NCBI RefSeq assembly: GCF_026625985.1
Contig: NZ_CP113116.1
Location: 5,518,001-5,582,000 of the forward strand
Direction: 5' to 3'
DNA: 64,000 nucleotides
DNA from: Mycobacterium sp. Aquia_213
GTDB taxonomy: Bacteria > Actinomycetota > Actinomycetes > Mycobacteriales > Mycobacteriaceae
Each line of letters starts with the position of its first letter. Position 1 is the stretch's first letter. Position numbers and translations under genes: made by a program. Positions 50,916-59,932 of this stretch are shown in pieces. The notes beneath the pieces are model-generated. The model searched no databases, was not told where the DNA came from, and saw only the letters and a list, made by a program, of their open reading frames with translations.

Positions 50916-52213
50916 TTCGCTGGGTAGGCGATAGCGCCGGCGATGATCGTCGCCGCCACCAGCCCGGCGTCCAGCTCGGCCAGCACCGTCGCCGGCGGCG
51001 CGGCCAACACGCATAGGTCACCCGGCTGTCCGACGTCGACGGACCTGGGCCGGCCCGGCCGATCGGCATAGCCCAGAAACATCGTCAAAGCTTCTGGCGC
51101 CGAGACACATTCGTCGCCACCGAGCACCACGCCGCTGGGCGTGGTGCGATACACCGCGGCCCGCATCGCCGCCCACGGGTCACCCCGACCGAATGGCATG
51201 TCGGTCGACAGCGCCACCCGTACCTTGGCTTTTCGCAGCGACGCCACCCGCCACAGCGCGGCGTGCTCGGCGGCGGGAATCTCGGCGAGGTATTGATCGC
51301 CGCGCTCGGCAACGAAGTTGGGCTGTGTCACCACGGTGACTCCGAGGTCGGCGAGGTCGGTCAGGTTGTCGTCGTCGACGACCGCGGCATGCTCGATGCG
51401 ATCCAGTGGGTGGCTACCCGCGGCGCGCAACCCCGCGATGGTCACCACCAATTGAGCCGCGGTCACGCAATGCACGGCAACCGGCTGACCGGCGGCGTGG
51501 CGATCGGCGATCCATCCGGTCAGCGACTCCAAGTCGAGACGATCATCGTGCAGGATCTTCTTGCCCGGGGCCAGGAAAGACAGCTGCGGCCGGAACTCGC
51601 CGTGCCGATGCGCCACCAACAGCGACACCATGTCATGCGCGTCGAGATCCGGTGTGGCGTCGGTGACTCCAGTGACGCCGACCGCGGTGAGGCGCCGGCT
51701 GAGTTCGGTGAAGTCGCTATGGTGACGCTGCAGCGCCTCCGACCAGCGGTCGCTGGCGCGCAGCCGCCCGTCAGGGTGCTCGGCCATTCCGAGCAGCCGC
51801 AGTGCCGCCGAATTGAGGATCCACAAGGCGCCGCTGCGGTGCTGCACGCGGACCGGAACGCCGGGCACCATCGCGTCGAGCGCGGCCCGATCCAGCTCAC
51901 CGGCAACGGATTCGTGGTAGCCGATCGCCCGGATCCATCCGTCGACGTTCGGTCTTGACTTCGATAGTTCTTGTGCTAGTTGGTCTTTCGTGTGGATTCG
52001 AGGCGGGCCCAGCATCAGCGAATCCATCGCGGAGGCGGCCGAACGCAGGTGCACATGGTGGTCGTGCAGACCGGGCAACACGGTCCCGCCGTGCGCGTCG
52101 AGCACGGTCTCCCCTCGTCGGGGTTCCAGGTGTTCGCCCATGTCCTCGATCCGCGCGCCGACACGAATGTCGGTCACCGTGCCGGCCAGCAACGTCGCTC
52201 GCTGAATCAGCAT
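50912..52213 (-). CDS. Amidohydrolase (YtcJ-like metal-dependent hydrolase)
   Basis: A 433-residue amidohydrolase-superfamily protein. An N-terminal small beta domain leads to the metal-binding LPGLHDHHVHLRS near 47-59. A later HCVTAAQLVVTIAG segment near 248 and RIEHAAVVDDDN near 273 provide His ligands, and LSTDMPFGRGDPW near 346 the metal Asp. The deamidated or hydrolysed substrate is unknown. ATG 52213 overlaps the end of the CoA-transferase gene by 7 nt. I recall no counterpart between lipW and Rv0216 in M. tuberculosis. Confidence 0.85.
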   Translation of the reverse strand: MLIQRATLLAGTVTDIRVGARIEDMGEHLEPRRGETVLDAHGGTVLPGLHDHHVHLRSAASAMDSLMLGPPRIHTKDQLAQELSKSRPNVDGWIRAIGYHESVAGELDRAALDAMVPGVPVRVQHRSGALWILNSAALRLLGMAEHPDGRLRASDRWSEALQRHHSDFTELSRRLTAVGVTGVTDATPDLDAHDMVSLLVAHRHGEFRPQLSFLAPGKKILHDDRLDLESLTGWIADRHAAGQPVAVHCVTAAQLVVTIAGLRAAGSHPLDRIEHAAVVDDDNLTDLADLGVTVVTQPNFVAERGDQYLAEIPAAEHAALWRVASLRKAKVRVALSTDMPFGRGDPWAAMRAAVYRTTPSGVVLGGDECVSAPEALTMFLGYADRPGRPRSVDVGQPGDLCVLAAPPATVLAELDAGLVAATIIAGAIAYPAN

Positions 52214-53394
52214 GAGAAAGAACGTCTTTCGGCGACCAAACGGCGTACGGCGTCGCTATCCGCGCTCAATTCGGCAGCGCGGCGGTGTGACGGCGGAGCC
52301 TGGGGCGGTGGCGCCGGGCATTCCGAGGGCGCCGCCGTCGTGGGCAGGCTCGCGTAGCCCGCGGCGATCCCCGCCATCGACACCTGGATCAACTCGCCGC
52401 CGCCCCGGGCCAGCGATTCGGCCACGGCCGAGGTTGCCTCCAGACCGGTGAGGGGATCGGCGATGGCATCCCCGCAGAACACCGGGCCCGCACCGACCAG
52501 GCCGCCGGCCACCGCGGCGTCGTCCCCGAAGGCGGACCGGGTGGGGTCCTGGTCATAACCGCTGATACGCAACCAGATTCGGCCCGCTCGCGGCGCGATG
52601 TGATCCACCCCCAGCCTGCGCCGGGCCAGCGCCGCGGGCCGCGAGCCCTCGATCACGATGTCGGCTACCGCGAGCAACTCACGCAGCTCGTCGGCCTGAT
52701 GATCGAAATCCAGGCAGTAGGACAGCTTTTCGCCGTTCATCCAGTCGAAGAATTCGCGATTGCCCGCCCGGGTGCCGTCCGGGCGTTGCGGGCTTTCGAC
52801 TTTGACGACGGTGGCTCCGGCGCGAGCCAGCAGCTGCCCGCACAGCGGACCGGCCCACATCGACGACAGGTCGGCCACCAGCAGCCCAGTGACGCCGGGC
52901 ACGGGGCCGGGGGTGCACAATCGCTGTATCCGCGGTGGCGCGGGGGCGGCCTCGCCCAGGCCGGCCGCCGGAATGTCGAGCAGATTCGCCCGCTCAGTGA
53001 TCGCGGACACCAGACGTGTTGCGGCCCAATGCTGCAGCGCCGGCCAGGGTTCGGCGGGCACCTCGTCGACTTCCAATAACGCCGGCACGGCGGCGATGTC
53101 GTCGGGGCGCGACAACGTGAGCGCGCACCAGCCGTCGCGCGCCGAAAGCAGCCGAGTGCCACCACCGGCCGCAATCCGCCCGCCGCGGCTCAGTCCGAGC
53201 AATCCAGCCCGCCCGGCCAGCAGCGTGGCGGCATCGACGGCGATACCGAGCTGACCTCCCACCGCCGTCGCGACCTGTTCGGCGCGGGCCAGCACCTCGG
53301 CGCGAGAGAAGTCCGGCGGCCCGTCGGGCTGGCCGGTCAGGCAGGCCAGCCCGCTGCTGCCCCACCGGGACGCCGCGTTGCTCACCTGAACCAT
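52207..53394 (-). CDS. CoA-transferase family III (CaiB/BaiF-like) protein
   Basis: A 395-residue protein of the formyl-CoA transferase type. The family core is LLVADLSSMWAGPLCGQLLA, followed by RAGATVVKVESPQRPDGTR, near 182-220; ELLAVADIVIEGSRPAALA near 252-270 is the next conserved strand pair. The order is unusual because about 180 residues precede that core, as in two-lobed or circularly arranged members. It should move CoA between carboxylates. ATG 53394 has GGAGGAG almost touching it, and GTG 53385 is a possible start at better spacing. It lies 11 nt after the dehydratase gene and overlaps the amidohydrolase start. Confidence 0.82.
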   Translation of the reverse strand: MVQVSNAASRWGSSGLACLTGQPDGPPDFSRAEVLARAEQVATAVGGQLGIAVDAATLLAGRAGLLGLSRGGRIAAGGGTRLLSARDGWCALTLSRPDDIAAVPALLEVDEVPAEPWPALQHWAATRLVSAITERANLLDIPAAGLGEAAPAPPRIQRLCTPGPVPGVTGLLVADLSSMWAGPLCGQLLARAGATVVKVESPQRPDGTRAGNREFFDWMNGEKLSYCLDFDHQADELRELLAVADIVIEGSRPAALARRRLGVDHIAPRAGRIWLRISGYDQDPTRSAFGDDAAVAGGLVGAGPVFCGDAIADPLTGLEATSAVAESLARGGGELIQVSMAGIAAGYASLPTTAAPSECPAPPPQAPPSHRRAAELSADSDAVRRLVAERRSFSC

Positions 53395-53405
53395 TCTCCT
53401 CCGGG

Positions 53406-54422
53406 CTAGAAGTGCAGTGCGCGCAGTCGCCAGTCCAGCACGGCCCGGTCGCGCTCGTCGGCACCGTCACCGATCGCGTAGACCAGCGACCGAAGCCCCA
53501 GCACACCCCCATAGTCGGTGGACTCGGCCGACTCGACATGCAGCTCGCTGTACAGAGTGTCGCCCTCGTACACCGGCCCGGTGTGATCGCAGGACTCCCA
53601 GCCCAGCACCGTCCCCAGATTCGGCACCAGCCGGTTGGCCTGCGCGAAGGCCAGCCCGATAGTGTGACCGCCGTACACCAGCCGGCGCCCGCCGGCCCGC
53701 GAATCATGGTGTGCCGCGGCGATGTTCAAGGTCAGCCGGGCCAGTTCGGGCGCACTGCTGACGACGTCACCGGTGCTGTGCAGCACCGCGGGAGCCATGG
53801 CGGCGTCGAAATGCGGTCCGGGCACCCGCTTTCGGAAGACCTCGCCGTCCCAGTGCGCGGCCGGGGGAACAGCCGGCGGCGCCGCATCGGCACCGATGGT
53901 GGACAGATCGTCGGCCGGCGCGTTATCGGGATTGAAGTCCGGGCCGGCGGGCAACATGGCACAGCGGTAGAAATCGAGCACCAATCGATCGGCCTGGTCG
54001 ATCGTGGTCATCCGCAACGCCGCCAGCCCGGTCGGCGCGCGGCCGGGCTTGGCCGAGTTGGCCCGCAGCCCAACGACTTCGGAGCGGGTGTAGAGGGAAT
54101 CGCCGATGACCGGAAATCGATGGAAAGTCAGCCCGCGGTAGAACAGGTTGGCTTTGACCCGCTGGGTGACCAGCGTGCTTTGCCCGATGGCGACGTCGCA
54201 GACCAGCCCCGGATGCGCCAGTGGCCCGGCCGCGCCGGTCACCGCGGCACACAGGTCGGCGTCCAGGGCCAGGCGCAACCGGTCCCCCACGATCGCCTGA
54301 TGAGCGGCGGCCATGCCCGCCGAGAGCGTCGCCACCGGTGCCCAGTCGAAGACCTGACCTCTCGACAGATCGTCGAAGTACGGCCCGCCTTCGCGAATCC
54401 CCGCATACCCGTTACCCGTCAC
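53406..54422 (-). CDS. MaoC-like dehydratase (Rv0216-like)
   Basis: A 338-residue double hot-dog protein. The first half contains the PYFDDLSRGQVF start, and the second half the hydratase-like RRLVYGGHTIGLAFAQANRL near 246-265. Rv0216 of M. tuberculosis has this fold but lacks part of the usual R-hydratase active site; here too no D-x-N-P-I-H motif is seen. The function is therefore uncertain. GTG 54422 is the start. It is divergent from fadE3 (57 bp) and heads a run of three genes with the CoA-transferase and amidohydrolase. Confidence 0.87.
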   Translation of the reverse strand: MTGNGYAGIREGGPYFDDLSRGQVFDWAPVATLSAGMAAAHQAIVGDRLRLALDADLCAAVTGAAGPLAHPGLVCDVAIGQSTLVTQRVKANLFYRGLTFHRFPVIGDSLYTRSEVVGLRANSAKPGRAPTGLAALRMTTIDQADRLVLDFYRCAMLPAGPDFNPDNAPADDLSTIGADAAPPAVPPAAHWDGEVFRKRVPGPHFDAAMAPAVLHSTGDVVSSAPELARLTLNIAAAHHDSRAGGRRLVYGGHTIGLAFAQANRLVPNLGTVLGWESCDHTGPVYEGDTLYSELHVESAESTDYGGVLGLRSLVYAIGDGADERDRAVLDWRLRALHF

Positions 54423-54479
54423 AACGCAACATGCTGGCAGGCTGTCGAATCGGGGGTCAATGCAGGAGGGTGGTCACAG

Positions 54480-55625
54480 GTGGACGACGACGAAGACATG
54501 CTGGTCGCCACGGTGCGGGCGTTCATCGACCGGGAGGTCAAACCGACGGTCCGCGAGGTCGAGCACGCCAACACCTACCCCGAGGCGTGGATCGAACAGA
54601 TGAAGCGGATCGGCATCTACGGCCTCGCCATTCCCGAGGAATACGGCGGATCGCCGGTCTCGATGCCGGGCTATGTACGAGTCACCCAGGAGCTGGCCCG
54701 CGGGTGGATGAGCCTGGCCGGCGCGATGGGCGGGCACACCGTGGTCGCCAAGCTGCTGACGCTGTTCGGCACCGAGGAGCAGAAGCGGACTTACCTGCCG
54801 CGAATGGCCACCGGCGAGGTGCGGGCCACGATGGCGCTGACCGAACCCGGTGGCGGTTCCGACCTACAGAACATGTCGACCACCGCACTGCCGGACGGCT
54901 CCGGCGGCTTGCGGATCAACGGCGCCAAAACCTGGATCAGCAACGCGCGTCATTCCGGACTGATCGCGCTGCTGTGCAAGACCGACCCGAATGCCACACC
55001 GCGCCATAAGGGCATCTCGATTGTGCTCGTCGAGCAGGGACCGGGTCTGACGATCTCCAGGGATCTCCCCAAGCTCGGCTACAAGGGCGTCGAATCGTGC
55101 GAGCTGTCCTTCGACAACTTCTCGGCACCCGCGTCGGCCGTACTGGGAGACCTTATGGGCGAAGGCTTTTCGCAAATGATGAAGGGACTCGAGACCGGGC
55201 GCATCCAGGTGGCATCGCGCGCCCTGGGCGTGGCCACCGCGGCGCTCGAGGATGCGCTGGCTTATGCCCAGCAACGAGAGAGTTTCGGAAAGCCGATCTG
55301 GAAGCATCAGGCCGTGGGCAATTACCTGGCCGACATGGCCACCAAGCTCACCGCCGCCCGTCAGCTCACCCGTTACGCCGCTGAGCGTTACGACAGCGGC
55401 GAGCGCTGCGACATGGAAGCCGGGATGGCCAAACTGTTCGCCTCCGAGATCGCGATGGAGATCGCCCTGAACGCGGTACGCATTCACGGCGGCTACGGCT
55501 ACTCCACGGAGTACGACGTCGAGCGCTACTTTCGCGATGCGCCCCTGATGATCGTCGGCGAAGGCACGAATGAGATCCAGCGCAATGTGATTGCCGGGCA
55601 GCTGGTGGCCCGGGGCGGGATTTGA
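54480..55625 (+). CDS. fadE3: FadE3-like acyl-CoA dehydrogenase
   Basis: A 381-residue acyl-CoA dehydrogenase. The beta domain has MALTEPGGGSDLQNMSTTAL near 121-140, then GAKTWISNARHSGL near 151 (FAD contacts). The C-terminal helices include FGKPIWKHQAVGNYLADMAT near 268-287 and YFRDAPLMIVGEGTNEIQRN near 350-369, where GEGTNEIQ contains the usual catalytic Glu. It should desaturate acyl-CoA in beta-oxidation. GTG 54480 has GGAGGG 9 nt upstream. A long in-frame extension upstream is antisense to the Rv0216-like gene and is rejected. Confidence 0.92.
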   Translation: MDDDEDMLVATVRAFIDREVKPTVREVEHANTYPEAWIEQMKRIGIYGLAIPEEYGGSPVSMPGYVRVTQELARGWMSLAGAMGGHTVVAKLLTLFGTEEQKRTYLPRMATGEVRATMALTEPGGGSDLQNMSTTALPDGSGGLRINGAKTWISNARHSGLIALLCKTDPNATPRHKGISIVLVEQGPGLTISRDLPKLGYKGVESCELSFDNFSAPASAVLGDLMGEGFSQMMKGLETGRIQVASRALGVATAALEDALAYAQQRESFGKPIWKHQAVGNYLADMATKLTAARQLTRYAAERYDSGERCDMEAGMAKLFASEIAMEIALNAVRIHGGYGYSTEYDVERYFRDAPLMIVGEGTNEIQRNVIAGQLVARGGI

Positions 55626-55747
55626 GCGCGGCACAATCTAGCGCTTGACCTCCGCTGGTGCGCTATATTTGCCTGACTTACGCACCAGCAAAGCGGCGCG
55701 GGAGTAAACCTGTTTGGACCGGAGGAACCCCAAGGAAGGCAGCTGCC

Positions 55748-56212
55748 ATGAGTTATCCCCCAGGGCCGTACGAAGGTTCCCCCGAGTGGCAGGGCCAACA
55801 ACCCGAATGGCAGGGCCAACCGCAGCAACCGGAGTGGCAGGGCCAGCCGCAGCAACCGGGCTGGCAGCAGCCGCAACAGCCAGGGGGTTGGCCGGCCCAG
55901 CAGCCGGCCGCGTGGCCGGGCCAGCAGGAACCGGATAACTACCTCGTCTGGGCGATTCTGTGCACGGTGCTGTGCTGCCTCCCGTTCGGCATTGTCTCGC
56001 TTGTCTACTCGAACAAGGTCTCCGGATTGTGGGCCCAGGGACGGGCCGCCGAGGCGCAGGAAGCGTCGAGCAACGCCAAGAAGTGGGCCATCATCGGCGC
56101 CATCGCGGGTGCTGTCACGTATGCGATCATCGTGATCCTGTACATCGTCATCGCCGTGGTGGCCGTGTCGAGTATTCCGTCGACGACCACAACCACCTTC
56201 GGCGGTTACTGA
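55748..56212 (+). CDS. CD225/dispanin-like membrane protein with Gln/Pro/Trp repeats
   Basis: A 154-residue protein. Residues 1-60 are low complexity with tandem PEWQGQPQQ-like units (about four). Two membrane helices follow at about 63-83 and 112-136, separated by NKVSGLWAQGRAAEAQEASS, the NKV-xx-L/A pattern of CD225/dispanin proteins (LPFGIVSLVYSNKV before it). Such bacterial proteins have no established function; the repeats may mediate interaction at the envelope. AAGGAAGG precedes ATG 55748. The 3' end overlaps the convergent crotonase gene by 7 nt. Confidence 0.82.
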   Translation: MSYPPGPYEGSPEWQGQQPEWQGQPQQPEWQGQPQQPGWQQPQQPGGWPAQQPAAWPGQQEPDNYLVWAILCTVLCCLPFGIVSLVYSNKVSGLWAQGRAAEAQEASSNAKKWAIIGAIAGAVTYAIIVILYIVIAVVAVSSIPSTTTTTFGGY

Positions 56213-57174
56213 GCAATCGGCTGCGCGCCAACGTAAGTCGCATCGATTAGTCCCCAGCGCAGCGCGGTATCGACGCCGACCGTCCGACCGGACAACACCA
56301 GATAGGCCGTGCGCCAGCGGCCGATGCGCCGCGTCACGCTGACGGTGCCGCCCGCACCCGGGATCAAGCCCAGACTCAGTTCCGGTAGCCCGAAGAGCGA
56401 ATCCTCCTGCGCCTCAACCCATCCGCAGAATGCGGCCATCTCCAAGCCGCTGCCCAGCACCCTCCCGTGGACCTCGGCGCGGCATGACCGGCCAAGCCTG
56501 GCGGTCAGCGCGTCGAGCGCCAGGGCGGGGCTGTGTCGAGTGCGGGCCAGGTGTGCGCTCGCGGGATCGACGAACGTGCCGAATTCGGCGAGGTCTCCGC
56601 CGCTGCAAAACGATGGGCCGTTGCCGCTCAACACAATCCCGGTCACCGACGGGTCTAGTTGCGCGACGGTCAGCGCCTCCAGCAGTGCGGCGCGCGCGTC
56701 GGTGGAAAACGCGTTGTGACGAAGTGGGCGGTTGAACCTGATCCTCAGGGTGTCGCCGTCGCGCTCCGCCTGCACCGGGTCGGCGATCTCGGGCATGCGG
56801 GCCGGACCGCGTTCGGCGAGCCAACGCGCGAACTCCGGGCCGGCCTGCAAGGTGGAGTAGGCGAGCGATTCGGTCACCACGCCGGGCAGCGCCGGGCCGT
56901 CGGCCACAACGGCGCGTAGCACGTCGTCGCAGACGCTGCTGGCCTGCGGCCAGTGCTCGCACCTGTTACGCAACTCGGCGAGCGTCTCGGGAACCGAATC
57001 GACGGTGATTGCCCGACGGTCGGCGCAGGGCTCCTCGGTCAGCGTGAAAGTCGCTGTTTCCAACCAGGATTGGCCCTGTGCGATCTCGGCGGCCGAACCG
57101 ACGCCGACAATCACGCCGGGCGGGGATGGCAGCCCCGCCTCCGGTGCGTTCGACAGGTCGACCACGCGGAACAT
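56206..57174 (-). CDS. Enoyl-CoA hydratase/isomerase-like protein downstream of fadD4
   Basis: A 322-residue protein. Residues 1-130 are an unusual N-terminal extension that I do not recognise. Residues 135-315 form a crotonase fold: LRIRFNRPLRHNAFS near 146, the oxyanion loop SFCSGGDLAEFG near 192-203, and the second loop AEVHGRVLGSGLEMAAFCGW near 237-256, followed by FGLPELSLGLIPGAGGTVS. ATG 57174 lies 3 nt after the fadD4 stop, so both are one operon: ligase, then hydratase. Confidence 0.82.
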   Translation of the reverse strand: MFRVVDLSNAPEAGLPSPPGVIVGVGSAAEIAQGQSWLETATFTLTEEPCADRRAITVDSVPETLAELRNRCEHWPQASSVCDDVLRAVVADGPALPGVVTESLAYSTLQAGPEFARWLAERGPARMPEIADPVQAERDGDTLRIRFNRPLRHNAFSTDARAALLEALTVAQLDPSVTGIVLSGNGPSFCSGGDLAEFGTFVDPASAHLARTRHSPALALDALTARLGRSCRAEVHGRVLGSGLEMAAFCGWVEAQEDSLFGLPELSLGLIPGAGGTVSVTRRIGRWRTAYLVLSGRTVGVDTALRWGLIDATYVGAQPIAQ

Positions 57175-57177
57175 CGG

Positions 57178-58695
57178 TCAGACCGAATACTTCTCGATCA
57201 GCCCGTTCTTGTACAGCTTGCCGGTGTCGGTGCGCGGGAGCTGCTCCTCGAACGCTATAGAACGCGGGCATTTGAAGTGCGACAAGCGGTCTCGTAGCCA
57301 CGTCATCAGCTCGTCGGCGAACTGGTCGGTGGCATCGGCTTGATCGACGGTCTGGACGGCCGCCACGACCCGCTGGCCCATCTCGTCGTCCGGCACTCCA
57401 AACACCGCGGCGTCCAGCACCTTCGGGTGAGTGACCAGAAGGTTCTCGGCTTCTTGCGGGTAGATGTTCACCCCACCGGAGATGATCATGTGGTGGCGCC
57501 GGTCGGTTAGGTACAGGTAACCCTCGTCGTCGAGGTAGCCGATGTCTCCGACGGTGGCCCAACCGTGCCGGTCCCGGGAGGAGGCGGTTTTTGTTGGGTC
57601 GTTGAGATATTCGAACGAAGACCCGCCTTCGAAGTAGATCTCGCCGGCCTGCCCGGGCGGCAACTCGTTGCCGTTCTCGTCGAGGATGTGCACGGCGCCC
57701 CCCATGGGTTTGCCGACCGAACCCGGATGCGCCAGCCAGTCTTCGGCGAAGATCAGCGTCGACCCGTGCGCTTCCGAAGACGCGTAGTACTCGTCGACGA
57801 TCGGTCCCCACCAGTCGATCATCTGCTTCTTGATCTGGACCGGGCACGGCGCGGCGGCGTGCATCACCCGCTTCAGGCTGGACAGGTCGTACGAATCACG
57901 AACGTCTTGGGGCAGTTTCAGCATCCGGATGAACATCGCCGGCACGAACTGACCGTGCGTGATCTTATGCCGCTGGATCGCGTCCAGCGTCCCTTCGGCA
58001 TCGAACTTCTCCATTACCACCGTGGTGAGACCCGCGCCCTGCACTGTCATCGACCAGACCGACGGCGCGGTGTGGTAGAGCGGCGCCGGACTCAGATACA
58101 CCGTTTCGGTGTCCATCCAGAATCCGACCAGAGCCGACATCATGCCCGGCACCTGATCCGGTGGGAGGTGCGGCAATTCGCGTTTGATCCCCTTGGGCCG
58201 GCCGGTGGTGCCCGAAGAGTACTGCAGCAGGTCTCCCTCGATCTCGTCGTCGATCGGGGTATCCGGTTGATCCGCAACACATTCCGGGTACCGCTCCCAC
58301 CCCGGTAGGTCGTCGTCGGCGATCAGCAGCAGCTCCGGTAGCCCGTTCGGTAAATGCTCGGCCAGGCCGGCGCAGGTGTCGCGCAGCGGCGCCGAGCCGA
58401 TAATCGCCTTGGCGCCGCTGTTGTCGATGATGTAGGCCGCCTCCGCCGCGGTCAGGTGAGTGTTGATCGGCACGTAGTACAAACCGCTGCGCCGAGCCGC
58501 CCACATGACGGCGTGCATGTGCTGGTTGTTCTCCATCAGGATCGCGACGCTGTCGCCCTCGCGCAGGCCCGCCTGGCGGAACCGGTGCGCCAGCCGGTTG
58601 GCCCGTGCTTCCAGCTCGTCGAAGGTGACGACCGTTCCCGAGGGGTACAAAATGATCGCCGGTTTGTTGGCGCCGAGATAGGGGCGGATCTGCAT
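57178..58695 (-). CDS. fadD4: FadD4-like acyl-CoA synthetase
   Basis: A 505-residue fatty-acyl ligase. The P-loop is LQYSSGTTGRPKGIKRE near 155-171, the A5 region YYASSEAHGST near 294, the A7 motif TVGDIGYLDDEGYLYLTD near 382-399, the hinge RRHHMIISGGVNIYPQEAEN near 400-419, and the A10 Lys in TDTGKLYKNGL near 491. ATG 58695 has TACAGT exactly 6 nt upstream and no ribosome binding site; an in-frame extension to 59100 runs antisense into the next gene. Lipid substrate unknown. Confidence 0.92.
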   Translation of the reverse strand: MQIRPYLGANKPAIILYPSGTVVTFDELEARANRLAHRFRQAGLREGDSVAILMENNQHMHAVMWAARRSGLYYVPINTHLTAAEAAYIIDNSGAKAIIGSAPLRDTCAGLAEHLPNGLPELLLIADDDLPGWERYPECVADQPDTPIDDEIEGDLLQYSSGTTGRPKGIKRELPHLPPDQVPGMMSALVGFWMDTETVYLSPAPLYHTAPSVWSMTVQGAGLTTVVMEKFDAEGTLDAIQRHKITHGQFVPAMFIRMLKLPQDVRDSYDLSSLKRVMHAAAPCPVQIKKQMIDWWGPIVDEYYASSEAHGSTLIFAEDWLAHPGSVGKPMGGAVHILDENGNELPPGQAGEIYFEGGSSFEYLNDPTKTASSRDRHGWATVGDIGYLDDEGYLYLTDRRHHMIISGGVNIYPQEAENLLVTHPKVLDAAVFGVPDDEMGQRVVAAVQTVDQADATDQFADELMTWLRDRLSHFKCPRSIAFEEQLPRTDTGKLYKNGLIEKYSV

Positions 58696-58701
58696 GCGAC
58701 G

Positions 58702-58707
58702 ACTGTA
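58702..58707 (-). promoter_or_regulatory. -10 hexamer for leaderless fadD4
   Basis: TACAGT on the minus strand, 6 nt before ATG 58695; no Shine-Dalgarno sequence intervenes. Confidence 0.45.
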
Positions 58708-58774
58708 CCGCCGCCGAATTTGACGGGTGTCAAGTGGCCCGCCGACGGGGCCGCCGGCCGAAACTACCCGGCGT

Positions 58775-59854
58775 TCAACGCAGAAATTCCCGTACGGCCG
58801 ACAAGAACGCGGCCGGTGTTTCCAGATGCGGCACATGGCCGGTGTCAGGCACCCCGACGAACCGGGCAGCGGGCATCCTGGTCGCGAATCCCTGGGCCAT
58901 CGCGGCGATATTCCCTTTGGCGGCTTGCTCGTTGGGCGCGGTGTACTTCGCGCCCACATAGGTGCGGTCGGACAAACCGCAGACGAATAACGTGCGAGCG
59001 GACAGCGACGCGACGAAATCCACTGCGGGCTCGTTGAGCAGCATGTCGGTGGCCGCCGCCGAGCTTTGCACCCAGCGCTCGAACTCGGGCGAGGCTCCAA
59101 TGGCGGTCCGCACCGCGACGAACGGCTCGATCAGCCGGGGATCCTTGTTCACGAAATAGTGCGCGAGGTACTGCCGGATCTGATCGGCCGTCGAGGACCG
59201 TTCGTCGGCCGCCCAGTCCTCATGCCCGACCTGCCGAATGAGGCCGCGCCGGTAGTCTTCGAGTCCCATCGGGTTCTCCAGCACCAGCGACGCCACCCGC
59301 GCGGGTAGCGCCCGGGCCATGTGCATGGCCACCAGTCCCCCGGTCGAATGCCCAATGACGGCAACAGAATTCACGTTGAGCGCACCGAGTAGCGAGTCCA
59401 GATGTGCCACCAGCGATTCCGCGGTCAAGGTCGATGGCTTGGTGGACTTACCCCAGCCGACCAGGTCGGGAACGATTGTCCGGTAACCCTGCTGGCGCAG
59501 CGCCTGGATCACGTCCTTCCAGTACGCGCCGAAGAAGTTCTTGCCGTGCACCAGCAGGACCTCGCCCCTTGGCTGCCCGCTCTCGGGCGCAATATCCATG
59601 TACGCCAGCCGCGCCCGCCGCTCCCACTCCGGTGCCTGACGATCGATCCACGTCGCCTGCGCGACGTGCGTGACGTCGAGATAGTGCACGGGGTACGGAT
59701 ACGAATAGCCCTCCAAGCCGATACCGAGGGTGTCGGCACCGGGCCACGGCACTGCTGGCTGCGCGTCGCGCGTCCCCGCGGGCGTGGTGTGGCAGCCGGA
59801 ACCAAGCAGCCCCGCCGCCGCCACGGCCAGCGCACGCCGCCGATCAAAGATCAC
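58775..59854 (-). CDS. Alpha/beta hydrolase lipoprotein with twin-arginine-like signal
   Basis: A 359-residue protein. The N-terminus MIFDRRRALAVAAAGLLGSGC has an Arg cluster before the hydrophobic core and a lipobox ending at Cys21, so export as a lipoprotein, perhaps by Tat, is likely. The hydrolase domain has VLLVHGKNFFGAYWKDVIQA near 100, the nucleophile elbow VAVIGHSTGGLVAMHMARAL with Ser near 167, and a final His in VPDTGHVPHLETP near 344. GTG 59854 gives a normal signal peptide; the longer TTG-started frame does not. Substrate unknown; similar proteins act as lipases or epoxide-hydrolase-like enzymes. Confidence 0.82.
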   Translation of the reverse strand: MIFDRRRALAVAAAGLLGSGCHTTPAGTRDAQPAVPWPGADTLGIGLEGYSYPYPVHYLDVTHVAQATWIDRQAPEWERRARLAYMDIAPESGQPRGEVLLVHGKNFFGAYWKDVIQALRQQGYRTIVPDLVGWGKSTKPSTLTAESLVAHLDSLLGALNVNSVAVIGHSTGGLVAMHMARALPARVASLVLENPMGLEDYRRGLIRQVGHEDWAADERSSTADQIRQYLAHYFVNKDPRLIEPFVAVRTAIGASPEFERWVQSSAAATDMLLNEPAVDFVASLSARTLFVCGLSDRTYVGAKYTAPNEQAAKGNIAAMAQGFATRMPAARFVGVPDTGHVPHLETPAAFLSAVREFLR

Positions 59855-59932
59855 AATCCGATGATCTGCAGCGGGGCCCCCACCGTGCAACTCGCGCCGG
59901 TAGACGGGTCGGCCGAACTACCTCAGGCGGCG

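Noticed and set aside
53412..54479. In-frame upstream extension of fadE3 to 737 residues
   Set aside because: It runs antisense through the Rv0216-like gene; GTG 54480 with GGAGGG gives a normal acyl-CoA dehydrogenase.
58696..59100. Extended fadD4 start giving 640 residues
   Set aside because: The added part is antisense-like to the hydrolase lipoprotein and unrelated to FadD; ATG 58695 has a leaderless -10.
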